A DNA stretch of 64,000 nucleotides, from assembly GCA_964578535.1 (NCBI GenBank), contig CAZODI010000001.1:133269-197268 (forward strand). Reading direction: 5' to 3'. The DNA comes from PHBD01 sp964578535 (GTDB lineage: Bacteria > Desulfobacterota > Syntrophia > Syntrophales > PHBD01). The notes under the pieces are model-generated. The model searched no databases. It was not told the origin of the DNA and saw only the letters and a program-made list of their open reading frames with translations. Of this stretch, positions 37,634 to 48,100 are shown piece after piece (the first letter of the stretch is position 1; each line of letters opens with the position of its first letter). Both the position numbers and the translations under genes were made by a program.

Positions 37634-38050
37634 GGGAACCCTCCTTGGCTGAAACGTTGAAAAGTATCGCACTATAGGAAATGGGGGGCCGGGTGTCAAT
37701 CGGGGAAAGGGAAAGGGAGAGGGAGAGGAGCGGAAAATGGATGCCGCGGCATCCGGGTCACTCATCCATCCATCCGTCCTGACACCTGAGGAAAGGGATT
37801 TCAGGGATTGGTGCCGGGATTCTCCCCGATGCCCCCATTGCCCCCCGATACCCCCCATGTCGCCCTGATGACCCCAGAAATGAGGAAATGACCCATTTCG
37901 GGTTCATTGTGAAAACACATTTGTAACATACTGATATAAGGCATGCTTTACAAATATTAATACTTTTGGCTTAGCCAAACTAATACTTTTTTAAGCCATA
38001 AAACACCTGATTTTTAATACCAACGCCTTATTCACAACTTCCCTCCCGAT
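37634..38050. other. Intergenic region at the left edge of the AT-rich island
   Basis: No gene seen. The left half is G-rich (GGGAAAGGGAGAGGG type runs) and C-rich simple sequence. From ~37,880 it turns AT-rich, with no clear promoter boxes but a possible operator at 37958-37990. The base composition break makes this a plausible island junction. Confidence 0.5.
37958..37990 (+). promoter_or_regulatory. Candidate operator: palindrome between direct repeats
   Basis: The palindrome TTGGCTTAGCCAA (37966-37978, perfect around a central T) lies between two copies of TAATACTTTT (37958-37967 and 37981-37990), spaced 23 bp apart, about two helical turns. This is typical geometry for a dimeric regulator, but no known box matches. 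Confidence 0.35.
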
Positions 38051-38052
38051 CG

Positions 38053-38161
38053 CTTACGAAGTGGCCCATCAGCGGCAGACCGACCCTTTGGGCAGGTTTG
38101 CCGTTGAGGGGGTCTCCCCCCGGTGGTCGTCAGCAATCTCCAGAAAAAATCGCTTCGTGAG
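38053..38161 (+). ncRNA. Foldable structured leader of the Rhs gene
   Basis: CTTACGAAG (38053-38061) can pair fully with CTTCGTGAG (38153-38161), closing a domain that holds a strong hairpin (CGGCAGACC 38073-38081 with GGTTTGCCG 38095-38103, and an inner CCC/GGG) and a small GGGGG/CCCCC hairpin. The 3' closing strand ends four bases before the GGAGG site (38165-38169), so folding could control translation. It matches no riboswitch consensus I know. Confidence 0.35.
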
Positions 38162-38175
38162 TGCGGAGGTGAGGG

Positions 38176-41100
38176 ATGAGATCGAGATCGTTCGCCGGTT
38201 GTCTAGTTGCCCTGATGGTTCTTCTGAGTATCCCCTTTTGCATCTCCATATCCCATGCCGAGACCGCTGAATACGGGGATATCGTCAAGGCGATCGGGGA
38301 ACGGAAGGCCTCCTGGAAAGCGAAAGAGACAACAATCTCCAAACGGAGCGCAGAAGCTCGAAAAAACATCCTGGCGGCGGAGCCCCTTGGAGCCGCGGGC
38401 GATGAGAATGTCCTGGCGACAACCGGCAAGGCCCTGCCTTCCCGGCTGGACTGGAGGAGTTACAGCGGCGGCAGCTACGTAACTCCGGTGAAGGAACAGG
38501 GATTGTGTGCCTCCGGGTGGTCGTTCGCAGCCACGGCAGCCCTCGAATCCAACCTCCTCATCTCGCAGAACACCCCCGGCTCGACCCTCGATCTTTCGGA
38601 ACAGGCCCTGATTGCCTGCAGCGGCGCCGGCGGCTGCCAGGGCGGCTGGCTCAACACGGCATCGGAATTTCTCCGCAGCGTGGGATTGCCCGCGGAGGGC
38701 TGCTATCCCTACACGGCAACGGACGGGTTATGCTCGAACGCCTGCGCCGAGTGGCCGGGCAGCTCCAGCCGGATCTCCAACTGGTTCAACGTTTCTCCCA
38801 CGGTACAATCCCTCAAGTACGCCCTTTACAACTTCGGTCCTGCGGTTGCGCTCATGGAAATCCGCACGGACTTCCTGTTCTACGGGACGGGGATTTATTC
38901 GCCCGTATGGGGCGGCCGCGAGGGGTACCATGCCGTGCTGATCGTCGGATACGACGATGCGGGGCAGTATTTCATCGTCAAGAACAGCTGGGGCACCGAC
39001 TGGGGCGAAGACGGCTATGCGCGGATCTCCTACAGTGAAATCCCGGCTCTGGTTTCGATCATAGCCTATCAGAACGCCAGTCTCGAAGCGTTTCCAACCG
39101 TCGACGGGATCTCCCGGACGGGAGACTCGGACACGAAGAATGCAGAGATTGATCTGACGACATCGCTTTCCGCCCTTCAGGGCACCGTGAAGGACAAGGC
39201 GGGCAACGCCGTGGGAAGCGCCGATGTCAAGACTGGCGAGAAAGCCGCCCTGACGGACAGCGCGGGCAAGTACACCCTGCCCTCCGTTCCGGCCGGCGAC
39301 CGGGTCGTGACCGCCGGGAAGAGCGGCTACTCTGCGGCGAGCGAGAACGTCACCCTGAAGGCCGGTGCAACGACGACGAAGGACTTTGTCCTTTCCAAGA
39401 CCGAAACGGGGGAAACGGCGGCTGCGACTGAGGACGAGAAGGTCAAGGACAACACGGAGATCCTGGAAAAGAATACGGGAGAATCCGGGCCGTACAAAGT
39501 GGCCGGACCCGGCTGGATCTTCGGCAAGGCCCCTGCCGTCAGTCCGGAGAAGGCGGAGGAATATTTTGCATCGAGGAGAAGCGAGCTTCCGGTCATGAAA
39601 TCGGTTCGGCCGTCGGTGGCAGTTCATAAAGAAGCTCAAATGACAATGATATCAAAGAGCATACTGGACTCAGCCGGTGATAACCTGTTGGCAGCCGGCG
39701 CCACGACAAGTAGTGGCCCAACAGCGGTATCGGGTGAGATTGCTGGACTGGCCCGTGCCCTGCTCCATGATCCGCTGAAAATATACAACTATGTTCACAT
39801 GTTCATCGACTATGTGCCCTATTATGGTTCCACAAAAGGGGCGAATCTCACATATGCTGACAAAAACGGTAATGATTTCGACCAGGCATCGCTGATGATC
39901 GCCCTGCTCAGGGCCAGCGGCTATACTGCCCAGTATGTATACGGTACGATGACCATTTCGGACACCCAGGCAGCCAACTGGCTCAATATCTGGACCAGGG
40001 GTGGAATTGATGCAGCCCTGTCCGATGGAGGCATCCCGCATACCGTGTCGGAAGAGAACAAGACCGTGACACTGAACCGGGTCTGGGTGAAGGCGACCAT
40101 CAACAATACGGAGTATATCTTCGATCCGGCGTTTAAGAACTATATGTATTACAATAAGATGGATGTCGGGCAGGCAATGGGGTACGACCGGAGCGAATTC
40201 ATGGCTTCCGCCACGGCAGGAGCTACCGTTGGAAACGATTATGCCCAAAACATCAACGAAGCGAATGTCAGAAGCAAACTCTCTCAATATTCGTCAAACC
40301 TGATTAATCATATCAGGAATAACTATCCGAACAACTCTGTCAGAGAACTCTTTGGCGGCAGGAAGATCCAGGAGAACTATGATAGTCAGTACCGGACAAC
40401 GCTTCCGGTTTCGTCTACCGTGATAGACACATGGGATGACATTCCGGAGGAATATGTCACGAAGATGATCATTAATATACCGGGTTATATTGACAACTGG
40501 ACTGCTCGCACCGATGAATTCGGGGGAATTGCCTGGTATCTTCCGACCACAGGCTGGGGGGCTAGTACCGTAGCAAATATGACGATCACCCTGGATCATC
40601 CGTATGCAGCGCAAGACGGAAAGTATGGCGATCAGTCGGCGACATACGTCGTTCGTGGAGAAAGTATGTACAATATTCCCTATGCATTTGGGAGAGGTGT
40701 ATCAGACTTTAGGGTGCAATCACGAAAAAATTATCTGGATGAGCTGTTAGCTGAAAATGCGTCATCAGAGAAACTTATCCAGGAAACACTTGCTGTAATG
40801 GGTCTCGTGTACATGAAAGAAGCATTCATGGTGAAGGAGCGAATTTCCGCACTATATAATATTGCCGAGACAAATCACCACACGGTGGGTATGATTGCCC
40901 AGGAAGGTTCGTATTATATTGATTTTAAAAATGTATTTTCCAGCAACATGACTCATGGAGATCTCTCTTCGCATGAAGTATTCCGGTCTGTCGTCCAAGT
41001 CTCGGCGCTTTTCATGAGTGCTTTTGAGCATACTGTGCTTGAGCAAACGATGGGGTCGGACAAACCCGGAGTATCAACCATCAAACTTATGCAGATTGCC

Positions 41101-44100
41101 AATGCCACCGGCCGAAAGGTATTTCGGACGACCAGTTCAAACTTCAACGCAATTAAACCACAATTGATAAATTATTCTACAACGGACCTGAACAGCTTCC
41201 AGAGCATGGTTAATGATGGAAAAGTACTGATATTGCCCGATAACGGCCAACTCGTTTTAAACAAATGGAAGGGCAAAGGATACGTTGAAAAAAAATACTC
41301 GGACGGCGCGTTCAGTGAAAAAAGCATTGGCATGATGATCGGTGGGGGGCTGTTCGGGGGGTTTTGCAGCTATAAAGGGTATGTTGAGCCCAAAAGTTAC
41401 GGAACATATGACGGCTGGTTTTCAGTGAAACAGAGAATGGACGAGGCATGCACGAATTTTACTTCGGGTTGCGGGGATCCCGTCGATATGGCGAGGGGAG
41501 CTTTCATGAGTGAGAGCACCGACCTGACCATCGGCGGCAGCGCACCCAGCGGGCTTGCCATGGCGCGTTCCTACGATAGCGACAAGAAATACAACAAAAG
41601 AACACTCGGATATGGCTGGACACACAACAACGATTTTTTCCTGAAGTTGAGCAGTTATGCCGAACCGGTCCTGGGAGACCGACAGCCTGTTGATACCGCA
41701 AGTTTCGTCACGGCATTGTTTATCGCCAATGACCTTATGAAGGCATATGACGATACGGCCGATGCCTGGGTCATCTCTTCGCTGATGGGTAAATGGTCCG
41801 GCGATCAGATGACGGACAACGCGGTAACTGTATATTTGGGAAAGAAAGGTTTTGAATATATCAAATTGCCGGATGGCACATACACACCTCCTCCAGGCGT
41901 GACGACGCAACTGGTCAAGAATCCGGATGGAACCTTCAGTCTCCAGGAGAGGTTCGGCACGCGCATGAACTTCAACGCCGACAAGAAGATCTCTGAGATG
42001 AAAGATGTCGACGGCAACACGATGACCTTTACTTACAATGCCGACAAGAACCTCACTTCGGTCAAAGATGCCGTTGGTCGTACACTAACCCTGACATATG
42101 CCAGCGGGAAAATCAGTTCTGTAATCGACTCCGCTGGTCGATCCGTTTCTTACACGTATGATTCCAGCGATAATCTTACAGGATATTCCGATCCGGAGAA
42201 GAAAGTATGGAGTCACAGCTACGATACCGATCATCAGATATTGGAAGAGAAAACTCCGCTGAATATTACAAAAGTCAAGAATACCTATGACTCAATGAGC
42301 AGGATCATGACCCAGGACATGCCCCGGCAGGGAGGCGTTACGGCAAAGTATGCCTTCCTCTTCTCGGAGTATTGGAATATGGAGGCCGCGCCGGTTCCAG
42401 GCCAGAGCGACCGTTTTTATCTCACGACCTTCCATTATGATGACAAGAAGCGGGAATGGGCACATCTGGACGCCACGGGATTCTGGACGACGAGTGCCTT
42501 CGATGGCCAGGATCATGTCATCTGGACGACAGACATACTTTTATCTGAGAAGAACAAAGGAACGGGCTACACCTATGACGGCAACCAGAACCTGATCAAG
42601 ACGACTGATGCCTTGGGTTATTCGGTCAGCAATACTTACGATGATCGCTTCCGGTTGATCGATACAACGGACCCCTTGGGGAACACGACAAACTTTAGCT
42701 ATGACGACAAGCACCATCTTCTCAAGACCCGGGATCCCTTGGGCAATACGATCACCGCGACATACCTGGCCAGCGGTCTGAAAGACACGACCACCGACGC
42801 CCGGGAAACCATCACCCGCATGACCTACGATCCCTACTACAATCCCTGGACAACGAGAACCGGCAGCCATCCGGAGGTGACGTACACCTACGACAGCATC
42901 GGCCGGATGACGAGCCTGACGGACCAGGAAGGGGCCACGACGACCTTCGCCTACGACAAGCGGAACCTCCTCCTGAGCAAGACGGACCCCCTGGGCCGGA
43001 CCACAAGTTTCACCTATGACGACGCCGGGCGGATGACCCGTCGGACCGACAGGAACAGCCATACAATAACCTACGCCTACACCCCCTCGGACAAGGTGGA
43101 GAAGATCACGTATCCCGACGCCACCACGGTGAACTATACATACAACATCCTCGACAACCTGACCTCCATGCAGGATGCCACGGGAACCTCGAACTACACC
43201 TACGATCCCGTGAACCGGATCACCTCACAGACGGATTCGCGGGGTATCGTTGTCCATTACATCTACGACCTGGCGGGCAACCTGACGGAGCTGACCTACC
43301 CGGGAGACCGGAAGGTTCTCTACACCTATGACGACCTGTACCGCCTGAAGACGGTGCGGATCGACTGGCTGAACCAGGAGGCCTCCTACGCCTACGACGA
43401 GGCGGGGCGCCTGATCTCCCTGACGAACTTCAACGGGACTGTGACGACCTACGGCTATGACAGCGCCGGCCGCCCGACGACCATCGACAATGCGAAATCG
43501 GACGGCAGCACGATCTCCAGCTACCGCTTCACCCTGGACGGGAACGGGAACCGGACGGGGGTGGAGCAGAACGAACCCCTCCAGACGCTCCTGGAGACGA
43601 AGGACACGGCCTTCACCTACAACGAGAAGAAGAACCGCCTCCTGACGGCGGGGAACAATGCCTTCGGCTATGACAAGGAAGGGCAGCTCAGCAGCGGCTA
43701 CGAGAAGAACTACACCTTCGACTTCGAACACCGCCTGAAGTCCATCGGTGAGGGCATTGAATTTACCTACGACGGGAAGGGAACCCGGATTCGGGCGACA
43801 AGAGACGGCGTCATGACAAACTACGTCTATGATGCAGGAGGCAACCTCCTGGCCGAGGCGGACAAGGACGGCAACATCCTGCGCTACTACATCCAAGGCA
43901 AGGGCCTCCTGGCCGTGGTGTCGGAAACACCGACCCGAATGTACTGCTATCACTACAATGCCACGGGCAGCACCATTGCGATGACGGACGAAGCCCAGAC
44001 GGTGGTGAACCAGTACTCCTACGATCCCCATGGGAACATCCTGAGCCAGCAGGAACAGATCCCTCAATCATTCAAATACGTGGGGCAATATGGAGTCATG

Positions 44101-44664
44101 GCAGAACCGAATGGCTTCTACTACATGCGTGCCCGGTATTACGATCCCCAAGTGGGAAGATTTGTCTCCGAGGATCCTATTGGATTCGACGGCGGGGATG
44201 TGAATCTTTATGCTTACGTAGCTAACAACCCCGTGATGGGAATTGATCCAGAGGGTACTTTCAATGCCTGTGGGGCGGCCGCAGGCGCAGCCATTGGTGC
44301 AAGTGCAGGTCCCTTAGGTGCCGCACTTGGAGCAGCTATAGGCACAGTGGCAGGTACGTATGTAGGTATATATTTATGGGATAAACTGGTTGAACCACTA
44401 TATTCAAAGCCGCCGAGCGATGCCCATGATCCAAATGGAGCGAAAGCACCCGGTAAGCCAGGTAAAGCAGAAGGATTTCTGGATCCTAAAGGTGGTGAAA
44501 ATTGGACTAAGAACCCAAATGGTTCAGGTTCAGGATGGGAAGCAAAGGATGGAAAAGTGTGGGTTCCAACTGGACCCAAGCCCAGCCGGGCACACGGTGG
44601 TCCTCATTGGGATGTACAGAATCCAAGAACTGGGACACATATTAACGTTAAACCAGGAGGTTGA
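38176..44664 (+). CDS. Giant secreted Rhs protein: pseudo-papain, transglutaminase-like, YD repeats, C-terminal toxin
   Basis: 2,162 residues. Signal peptide ~1-28 (cleavage after SHA). Papain-like C1 domain ~90-310: His252 and Asn270 (NSWG) are present, but the catalytic Cys is Gly114 (QGLCASGWSFA). A carboxypeptidase-regulatory-like beta domain follows at ~335-408, then a transglutaminase-like domain ~528-655 in which the Cys and His positions read Asp567 and Arg635. YD repeats run ~1275-1990 and the Rhs core DPIGFDGGDVNLYAY is at 2000-2014. A Gly/Ala-rich hydrophobic stretch leads to a ~70-residue C-terminal domain ending AHGGPHWDVQ...NVKPGG, matching polymorphic toxin type 37. GGAGG precedes the ATG. 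Base composition switches several times along the gene, suggesting mosaic origin. There is no PAAR or VgrG link, so export by Sec plus an outer-membrane system is likely. Confidence 0.9.
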   Translation: MRSRSFAGCLVALMVLLSIPFCISISHAETAEYGDIVKAIGERKASWKAKETTISKRSAEARKNILAAEPLGAAGDENVLATTGKALPSRLDWRSYSGGSYVTPVKEQGLCASGWSFAATAALESNLLISQNTPGSTLDLSEQALIACSGAGGCQGGWLNTASEFLRSVGLPAEGCYPYTATDGLCSNACAEWPGSSSRISNWFNVSPTVQSLKYALYNFGPAVALMEIRTDFLFYGTGIYSPVWGGREGYHAVLIVGYDDAGQYFIVKNSWGTDWGEDGYARISYSEIPALVSIIAYQNASLEAFPTVDGISRTGDSDTKNAEIDLTTSLSALQGTVKDKAGNAVGSADVKTGEKAALTDSAGKYTLPSVPAGDRVVTAGKSGYSAASENVTLKAGATTTKDFVLSKTETGETAAATEDEKVKDNTEILEKNTGESGPYKVAGPGWIFGKAPAVSPEKAEEYFASRRSELPVMKSVRPSVAVHKEAQMTMISKSILDSAGDNLLAAGATTSSGPTAVSGEIAGLARALLHDPLKIYNYVHMFIDYVPYYGSTKGANLTYADKNGNDFDQASLMIALLRASGYTAQYVYGTMTISDTQAANWLNIWTRGGIDAALSDGGIPHTVSEENKTVTLNRVWVKATINNTEYIFDPAFKNYMYYNKMDVGQAMGYDRSEFMASATAGATVGNDYAQNINEANVRSKLSQYSSNLINHIRNNYPNNSVRELFGGRKIQENYDSQYRTTLPVSSTVIDTWDDIPEEYVTKMIINIPGYIDNWTARTDEFGGIAWYLPTTGWGASTVANMTITLDHPYAAQDGKYGDQSATYVVRGESMYNIPYAFGRGVSDFRVQSRKNYLDELLAENASSEKLIQETLAVMGLVYMKEAFMVKERISALYNIAETNHHTVGMIAQEGSYYIDFKNVFSSNMTHGDLSSHEVFRSVVQVSALFMSAFEHTVLEQTMGSDKPGVSTIKLMQIANATGRKVFRTTSSNFNAIKPQLINYSTTDLNSFQSMVNDGKVLILPDNGQLVLNKWKGKGYVEKKYSDGAFSEKSIGMMIGGGLFGGFCSYKGYVEPKSYGTYDGWFSVKQRMDEACTNFTSGCGDPVDMARGAFMSESTDLTIGGSAPSGLAMARSYDSDKKYNKRTLGYGWTHNNDFFLKLSSYAEPVLGDRQPVDTASFVTALFIANDLMKAYDDTADAWVISSLMGKWSGDQMTDNAVTVYLGKKGFEYIKLPDGTYTPPPGVTTQLVKNPDGTFSLQERFGTRMNFNADKKISEMKDVDGNTMTFTYNADKNLTSVKDAVGRTLTLTYASGKISSVIDSAGRSVSYTYDSSDNLTGYSDPEKKVWSHSYDTDHQILEEKTPLNITKVKNTYDSMSRIMTQDMPRQGGVTAKYAFLFSEYWNMEAAPVPGQSDRFYLTTFHYDDKKREWAHLDATGFWTTSAFDGQDHVIWTTDILLSEKNKGTGYTYDGNQNLIKTTDALGYSVSNTYDDRFRLIDTTDPLGNTTNFSYDDKHHLLKTRDPLGNTITATYLASGLKDTTTDARETITRMTYDPYYNPWTTRTGSHPEVTYTYDSIGRMTSLTDQEGATTTFAYDKRNLLLSKTDPLGRTTSFTYDDAGRMTRRTDRNSHTITYAYTPSDKVEKITYPDATTVNYTYNILDNLTSMQDATGTSNYTYDPVNRITSQTDSRGIVVHYIYDLAGNLTELTYPGDRKVLYTYDDLYRLKTVRIDWLNQEASYAYDEAGRLISLTNFNGTVTTYGYDSAGRPTTIDNAKSDGSTISSYRFTLDGNGNRTGVEQNEPLQTLLETKDTAFTYNEKKNRLLTAGNNAFGYDKEGQLSSGYEKNYTFDFEHRLKSIGEGIEFTYDGKGTRIRATRDGVMTNYVYDAGGNLLAEADKDGNILRYYIQGKGLLAVVSETPTRMYCYHYNATGSTIAMTDEAQTVVNQYSYDPHGNILSQQEQIPQSFKYVGQYGVMAEPNGFYYMRARYYDPQVGRFVSEDPIGFDGGDVNLYAYVANNPVMGIDPEGTFNACGAAAGAAIGASAGPLGAALGAAIGTVAGTYVGIYLWDKLVEPLYSKPPSDAHDPNGAKAPGKPGKAEGFLDPKGGENWTKNPNGSGSGWEAKDGKVWVPTGPKPSRAHGGPHWDVQNPRTGTHINVKPGG

Positions 44665-44666
44665 AG

Positions 44667-44993
44667 ATGATGAGCGACAATAAAGTCATTCTTATTGCAA
44701 AAAAAATTACTTACTATTCAGAGAAAGATGAAGCATATTTTTTTAAGTGGTTAGAAAGCATAAAGTGTGTTGAAAGTCTTGATGGTAAAGGTGATACCTT
44801 GTTTATAAATGTAATGCTCGACAAGGTTAACGATAAATCATTAAGGGAGATAGTCGCACTATTTTATAGATATAAAGTTGATATGAAACAGCTCTCTGTA
44901 TTTAAGAGTGACAAGAATAAGGATTGGTTTTGTAAGACGCATGCATTTTGGCATAGACGAGTATTTGGAAAAAATAAAATTATCAGTATTTGA
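44667..44993 (+). CDS. Small protein downstream of the Rhs toxin, probable immunity protein
   Basis: A 108-residue, AT-rich, unrecognised protein with no signal peptide or membrane segment, rich in Lys, Asp and aromatic residues. It starts three bases after the Rhs stop, with the AGGAGG site lying inside the toxin's last codons, so it is translationally coupled. Position, size and cytoplasmic nature fit the cognate immunity protein of the C-terminal toxin. No immunity family could be named. Confidence 0.65.
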   Translation: MMSDNKVILIAKKITYYSEKDEAYFFKWLESIKCVESLDGKGDTLFINVMLDKVNDKSLREIVALFYRYKVDMKQLSVFKSDKNKDWFCKTHAFWHRRVFGKNKIISI

Positions 44994-45178
44994 TTACTAT
45001 CGTCATCGAAGATCTCATGTTAGCTGATTGGTTTTTGGGGGATTGAAAAAGAGATAGGTAGTTTAATTGAAATTAAAATATTTAATGCCGAGACATACAT
45101 ATGTTTATTTGTGTCGTATCATCTGTCATTATAAAAAGGTTATCTTGATTAAATATAGCATCTCGGAGGGATTGGAAA
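44994..45178. other. AT-rich spacer between toxin/immunity and repeat-protein genes
   Basis: No convincing gene or terminator was seen. An ORF crossing its end lacks a ribosome site and runs antithetically into the next gene's signal peptide. Confidence 0.4.
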
Positions 45179-48100
45179 ATGATTTCAAGGTTACGATACG
45201 CCTTCATGCTCATTGCTGCGATGTTCATGATCCTTTTTCAATCGGTGATCCCTCTTTGTGCAGAATCCATTAAATATGAGTACGACGATCTGAACCGTCT
45301 GATCCGTGTCCAACATGGAGACGGTAAAACAATAGATTACAGCTACGATGAAGTCGGAAATGTGATGCTGAAGAAACAGAACGGAGATGTTGCCGCCCCG
45401 GTCACAACGGCATCGCCTGCGGGCGGGATCTACAATACCACCCAATCGGTGACCCTGACTTGTTCGGACGGATCAGGGGTGGGGTGTGATAAGATTTACT
45501 TCACCACCGACGGGACAACTCCAACCACGGCATCATCCGTTTATTCCTCTCCAATCACTATTGCATCGACGACAACGCTGAAGTTTTTTGCACAGGATAA
45601 GGCCGGGAACAGCGAAGCCGTGAAGACGGAAGTTTATACGATCGACACGGTCTCTCCGGTGACAACGGCATCTCCGGCCGGCGGGGTTTATAACACGACC
45701 CAGTCGGTGATCCTGAGTTGTACGGACGCGACCGGATCTGGCTGTGACAAGATCTACTACACCAAGGACGGAAAGACCCCAACCACGGCATCTACGGTGT
45801 ATTCCTCACCGATAATCATTGCCTCGACAACGAAACTGAAGTTCTTTGGAAAGGACAAGGCCGGGAACAGCGAGGCCGTGAAGACGGAAGTGTATACGAT
45901 CGACACGACCGCCCCGGTGACGACGGCATCTCCGGCCGGCGGGGCTTATCGATCACAACAGAAGGTAACGTTGAGTTGTACAGACGGAACCGGCGTGGGT
46001 TGTGACAAGATCTATTATACGACCGACGGGACCACTCCCACGACTGGCTCTGCGGTCTATGATTCACCGATCGACATCATTGTTTCCAAGACGCTGAAAT
46101 ATTTCGCGAAGGATAAGGCCGGGAAAAGCGAAGCGGTAAAGGCGCAGACTTATCAGATTGACGCGGTTAGGCCTGTGACAACGGCATCGCCAACCGGTGG
46201 ATCCTTCAAATCGATGCGGTCCGTCACACTGACTTGCACCGACGGTTCATCCGGGACGGGATGCGATAAAATTTATTATACAATGGATGGCACAACACCA
46301 ACAACGTCGTCCAAGGTTTATTCCACTCCACTTATCATCACCGACTCAACGGTTTTGAAGTTCATTGCGACAGATAAAGTCGGAAACACCGGGGTTCCGA
46401 AAACCGAAACATATACGTACGACATAATTGCCCCCGTGACGACAGCTACGCCTGCCGGCAGCACTTCGTACAATGCTCCACAGACGGTTAGCTTGAGCTG
46501 TGAGGACAATGTGCGCAATGGCTGCTACAAAATTTACTACTCGAAAGACGGGACGACTCCGACGAAGGAATATTCCTCACCAATCAGCATTACCTCGACG
46601 ACGACCCTGAAGTACTTCAGCAAGGACAAGGCAGACAATCGTGAGCAAATTCAGACCCATGTCTATAACATCGACAAGACCCTTCCAATGACAACGGCAT
46701 CACCTGCCGGGGGGATTTATAATGCCGATCAGACGGTCACGTTGAGCTGCGTGGAACCTTCAGGCGGGGAATGCGTGATTTATTACACAATCGATGGAAG
46801 CAATCCTAGGATACATTCCAAGTTGTTATATAAGAAACCGATCAGTATAACCGAGACCACCACATTGAAATTCTTTGGAAAAACATGGAGAATGTATCCG
46901 AAGGAGCAGTCAATTCAGAAGGATAGGTTAGAGGAGGTAAAGACGCAATCCTACATTATCGACAAGAATGCCCCGATCACGACAGCTTCATCGGCTGGAG
47001 GAACGTTCAATTCAACGCAAAATGTTACCTTGAGTTGCTCGGATGGAATAGGGACCGGATGCGACGTTATCTACTACACGTTAAACGGCGCGACCCCAGT
47101 CCCAGGTGCGGATGGTACCTCGGTGTATTTATCGTCTCCAATTACAATAATAATGACGAAGACATTGAAGTTCTTCTCCAAGGATAAAGCCGGAAACAAC
47201 GAGGCGGTGAAGGCCCTCAACTTTACAATTGACAAAGTGGCGCCGGTGACGACGGCATCTCCGACCGGTGGGACTTACAACAAACCCCAATCGGTAACGC
47301 TAAGTTGTACGGAAGGGACCAAACCCGGGAGCGACAAGACAGGCTGTGACAAGATTTACTACACCACGGACGGAAACACTCCGACCGCGGCATCTCCGGT
47401 GTATGCCACCCCGATCAGCATCGCCTCGGCGACAACGCTGAAATTCTTTGGAAAGGATAAGGCTGGGAACAACGAGGCGGTAAAGACGGAAGTTTATAAG
47501 ATCGACACGGCCGCTCCGGTGACAACGGCATCTCCGTCCGGCGGGGCTTATAACACGACCCAGTCGGTAGCCTTGAGCTGTACAGACGGGACCGGACTCG
47601 GCTGTGAGAAGATCTACTACACCACGGACGGAACCACTCCGACGACGGCATCTCCAGTGTATGCCACCCCGATCGGCATCGCTGGGACGACGACGCTGAA
47701 GTTCTTTGGAAAGGACAAGGCCGGGAACAGCGAGTCGGTGAAGACGGAAGTTTATACGATCGACACGGCCGCTCCGGTGACGATGGCATCGCCGGCCGGC
47801 GGGACTTATTATATGACCCAGTCGGTAACCCTGAGCTGTACAGACGGGACCGGAGCTGGCTGTGATAAGATCTACTACAGCACGGACGGAACGACCCCGA
47901 CCACAACATCTCCGGTGTATTCCACCCCGATCAGCATCGCCTCGGCGACAACGCTGAAATTCTTTGGAAAGGATAAGGCTGGGAACAACGAGGCGGTAAA
48001 GACGGAAGTTTATAAGATCGACACGGCCGCTCCGGTGACAACGGCATCTCCGTCCGGCGGGGCTTATAACACGACCCAGTCGGTAGCCTTGAGCTGTACA

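Noticed and set aside
38053..38161. c-di-GMP (GEMM) or cobalamin riboswitch in the Rhs leader
   Set aside because: The conserved loop and junction sequences of those classes could not be found; only base pairing supports structure, so it is kept as an unnamed leader.
38176..44664. Rhs protein as a type VI secretion effector
   Set aside because: There is a Sec signal peptide, no PAAR domain, and no VgrG, Hcp or T6SS chaperone gene nearby.
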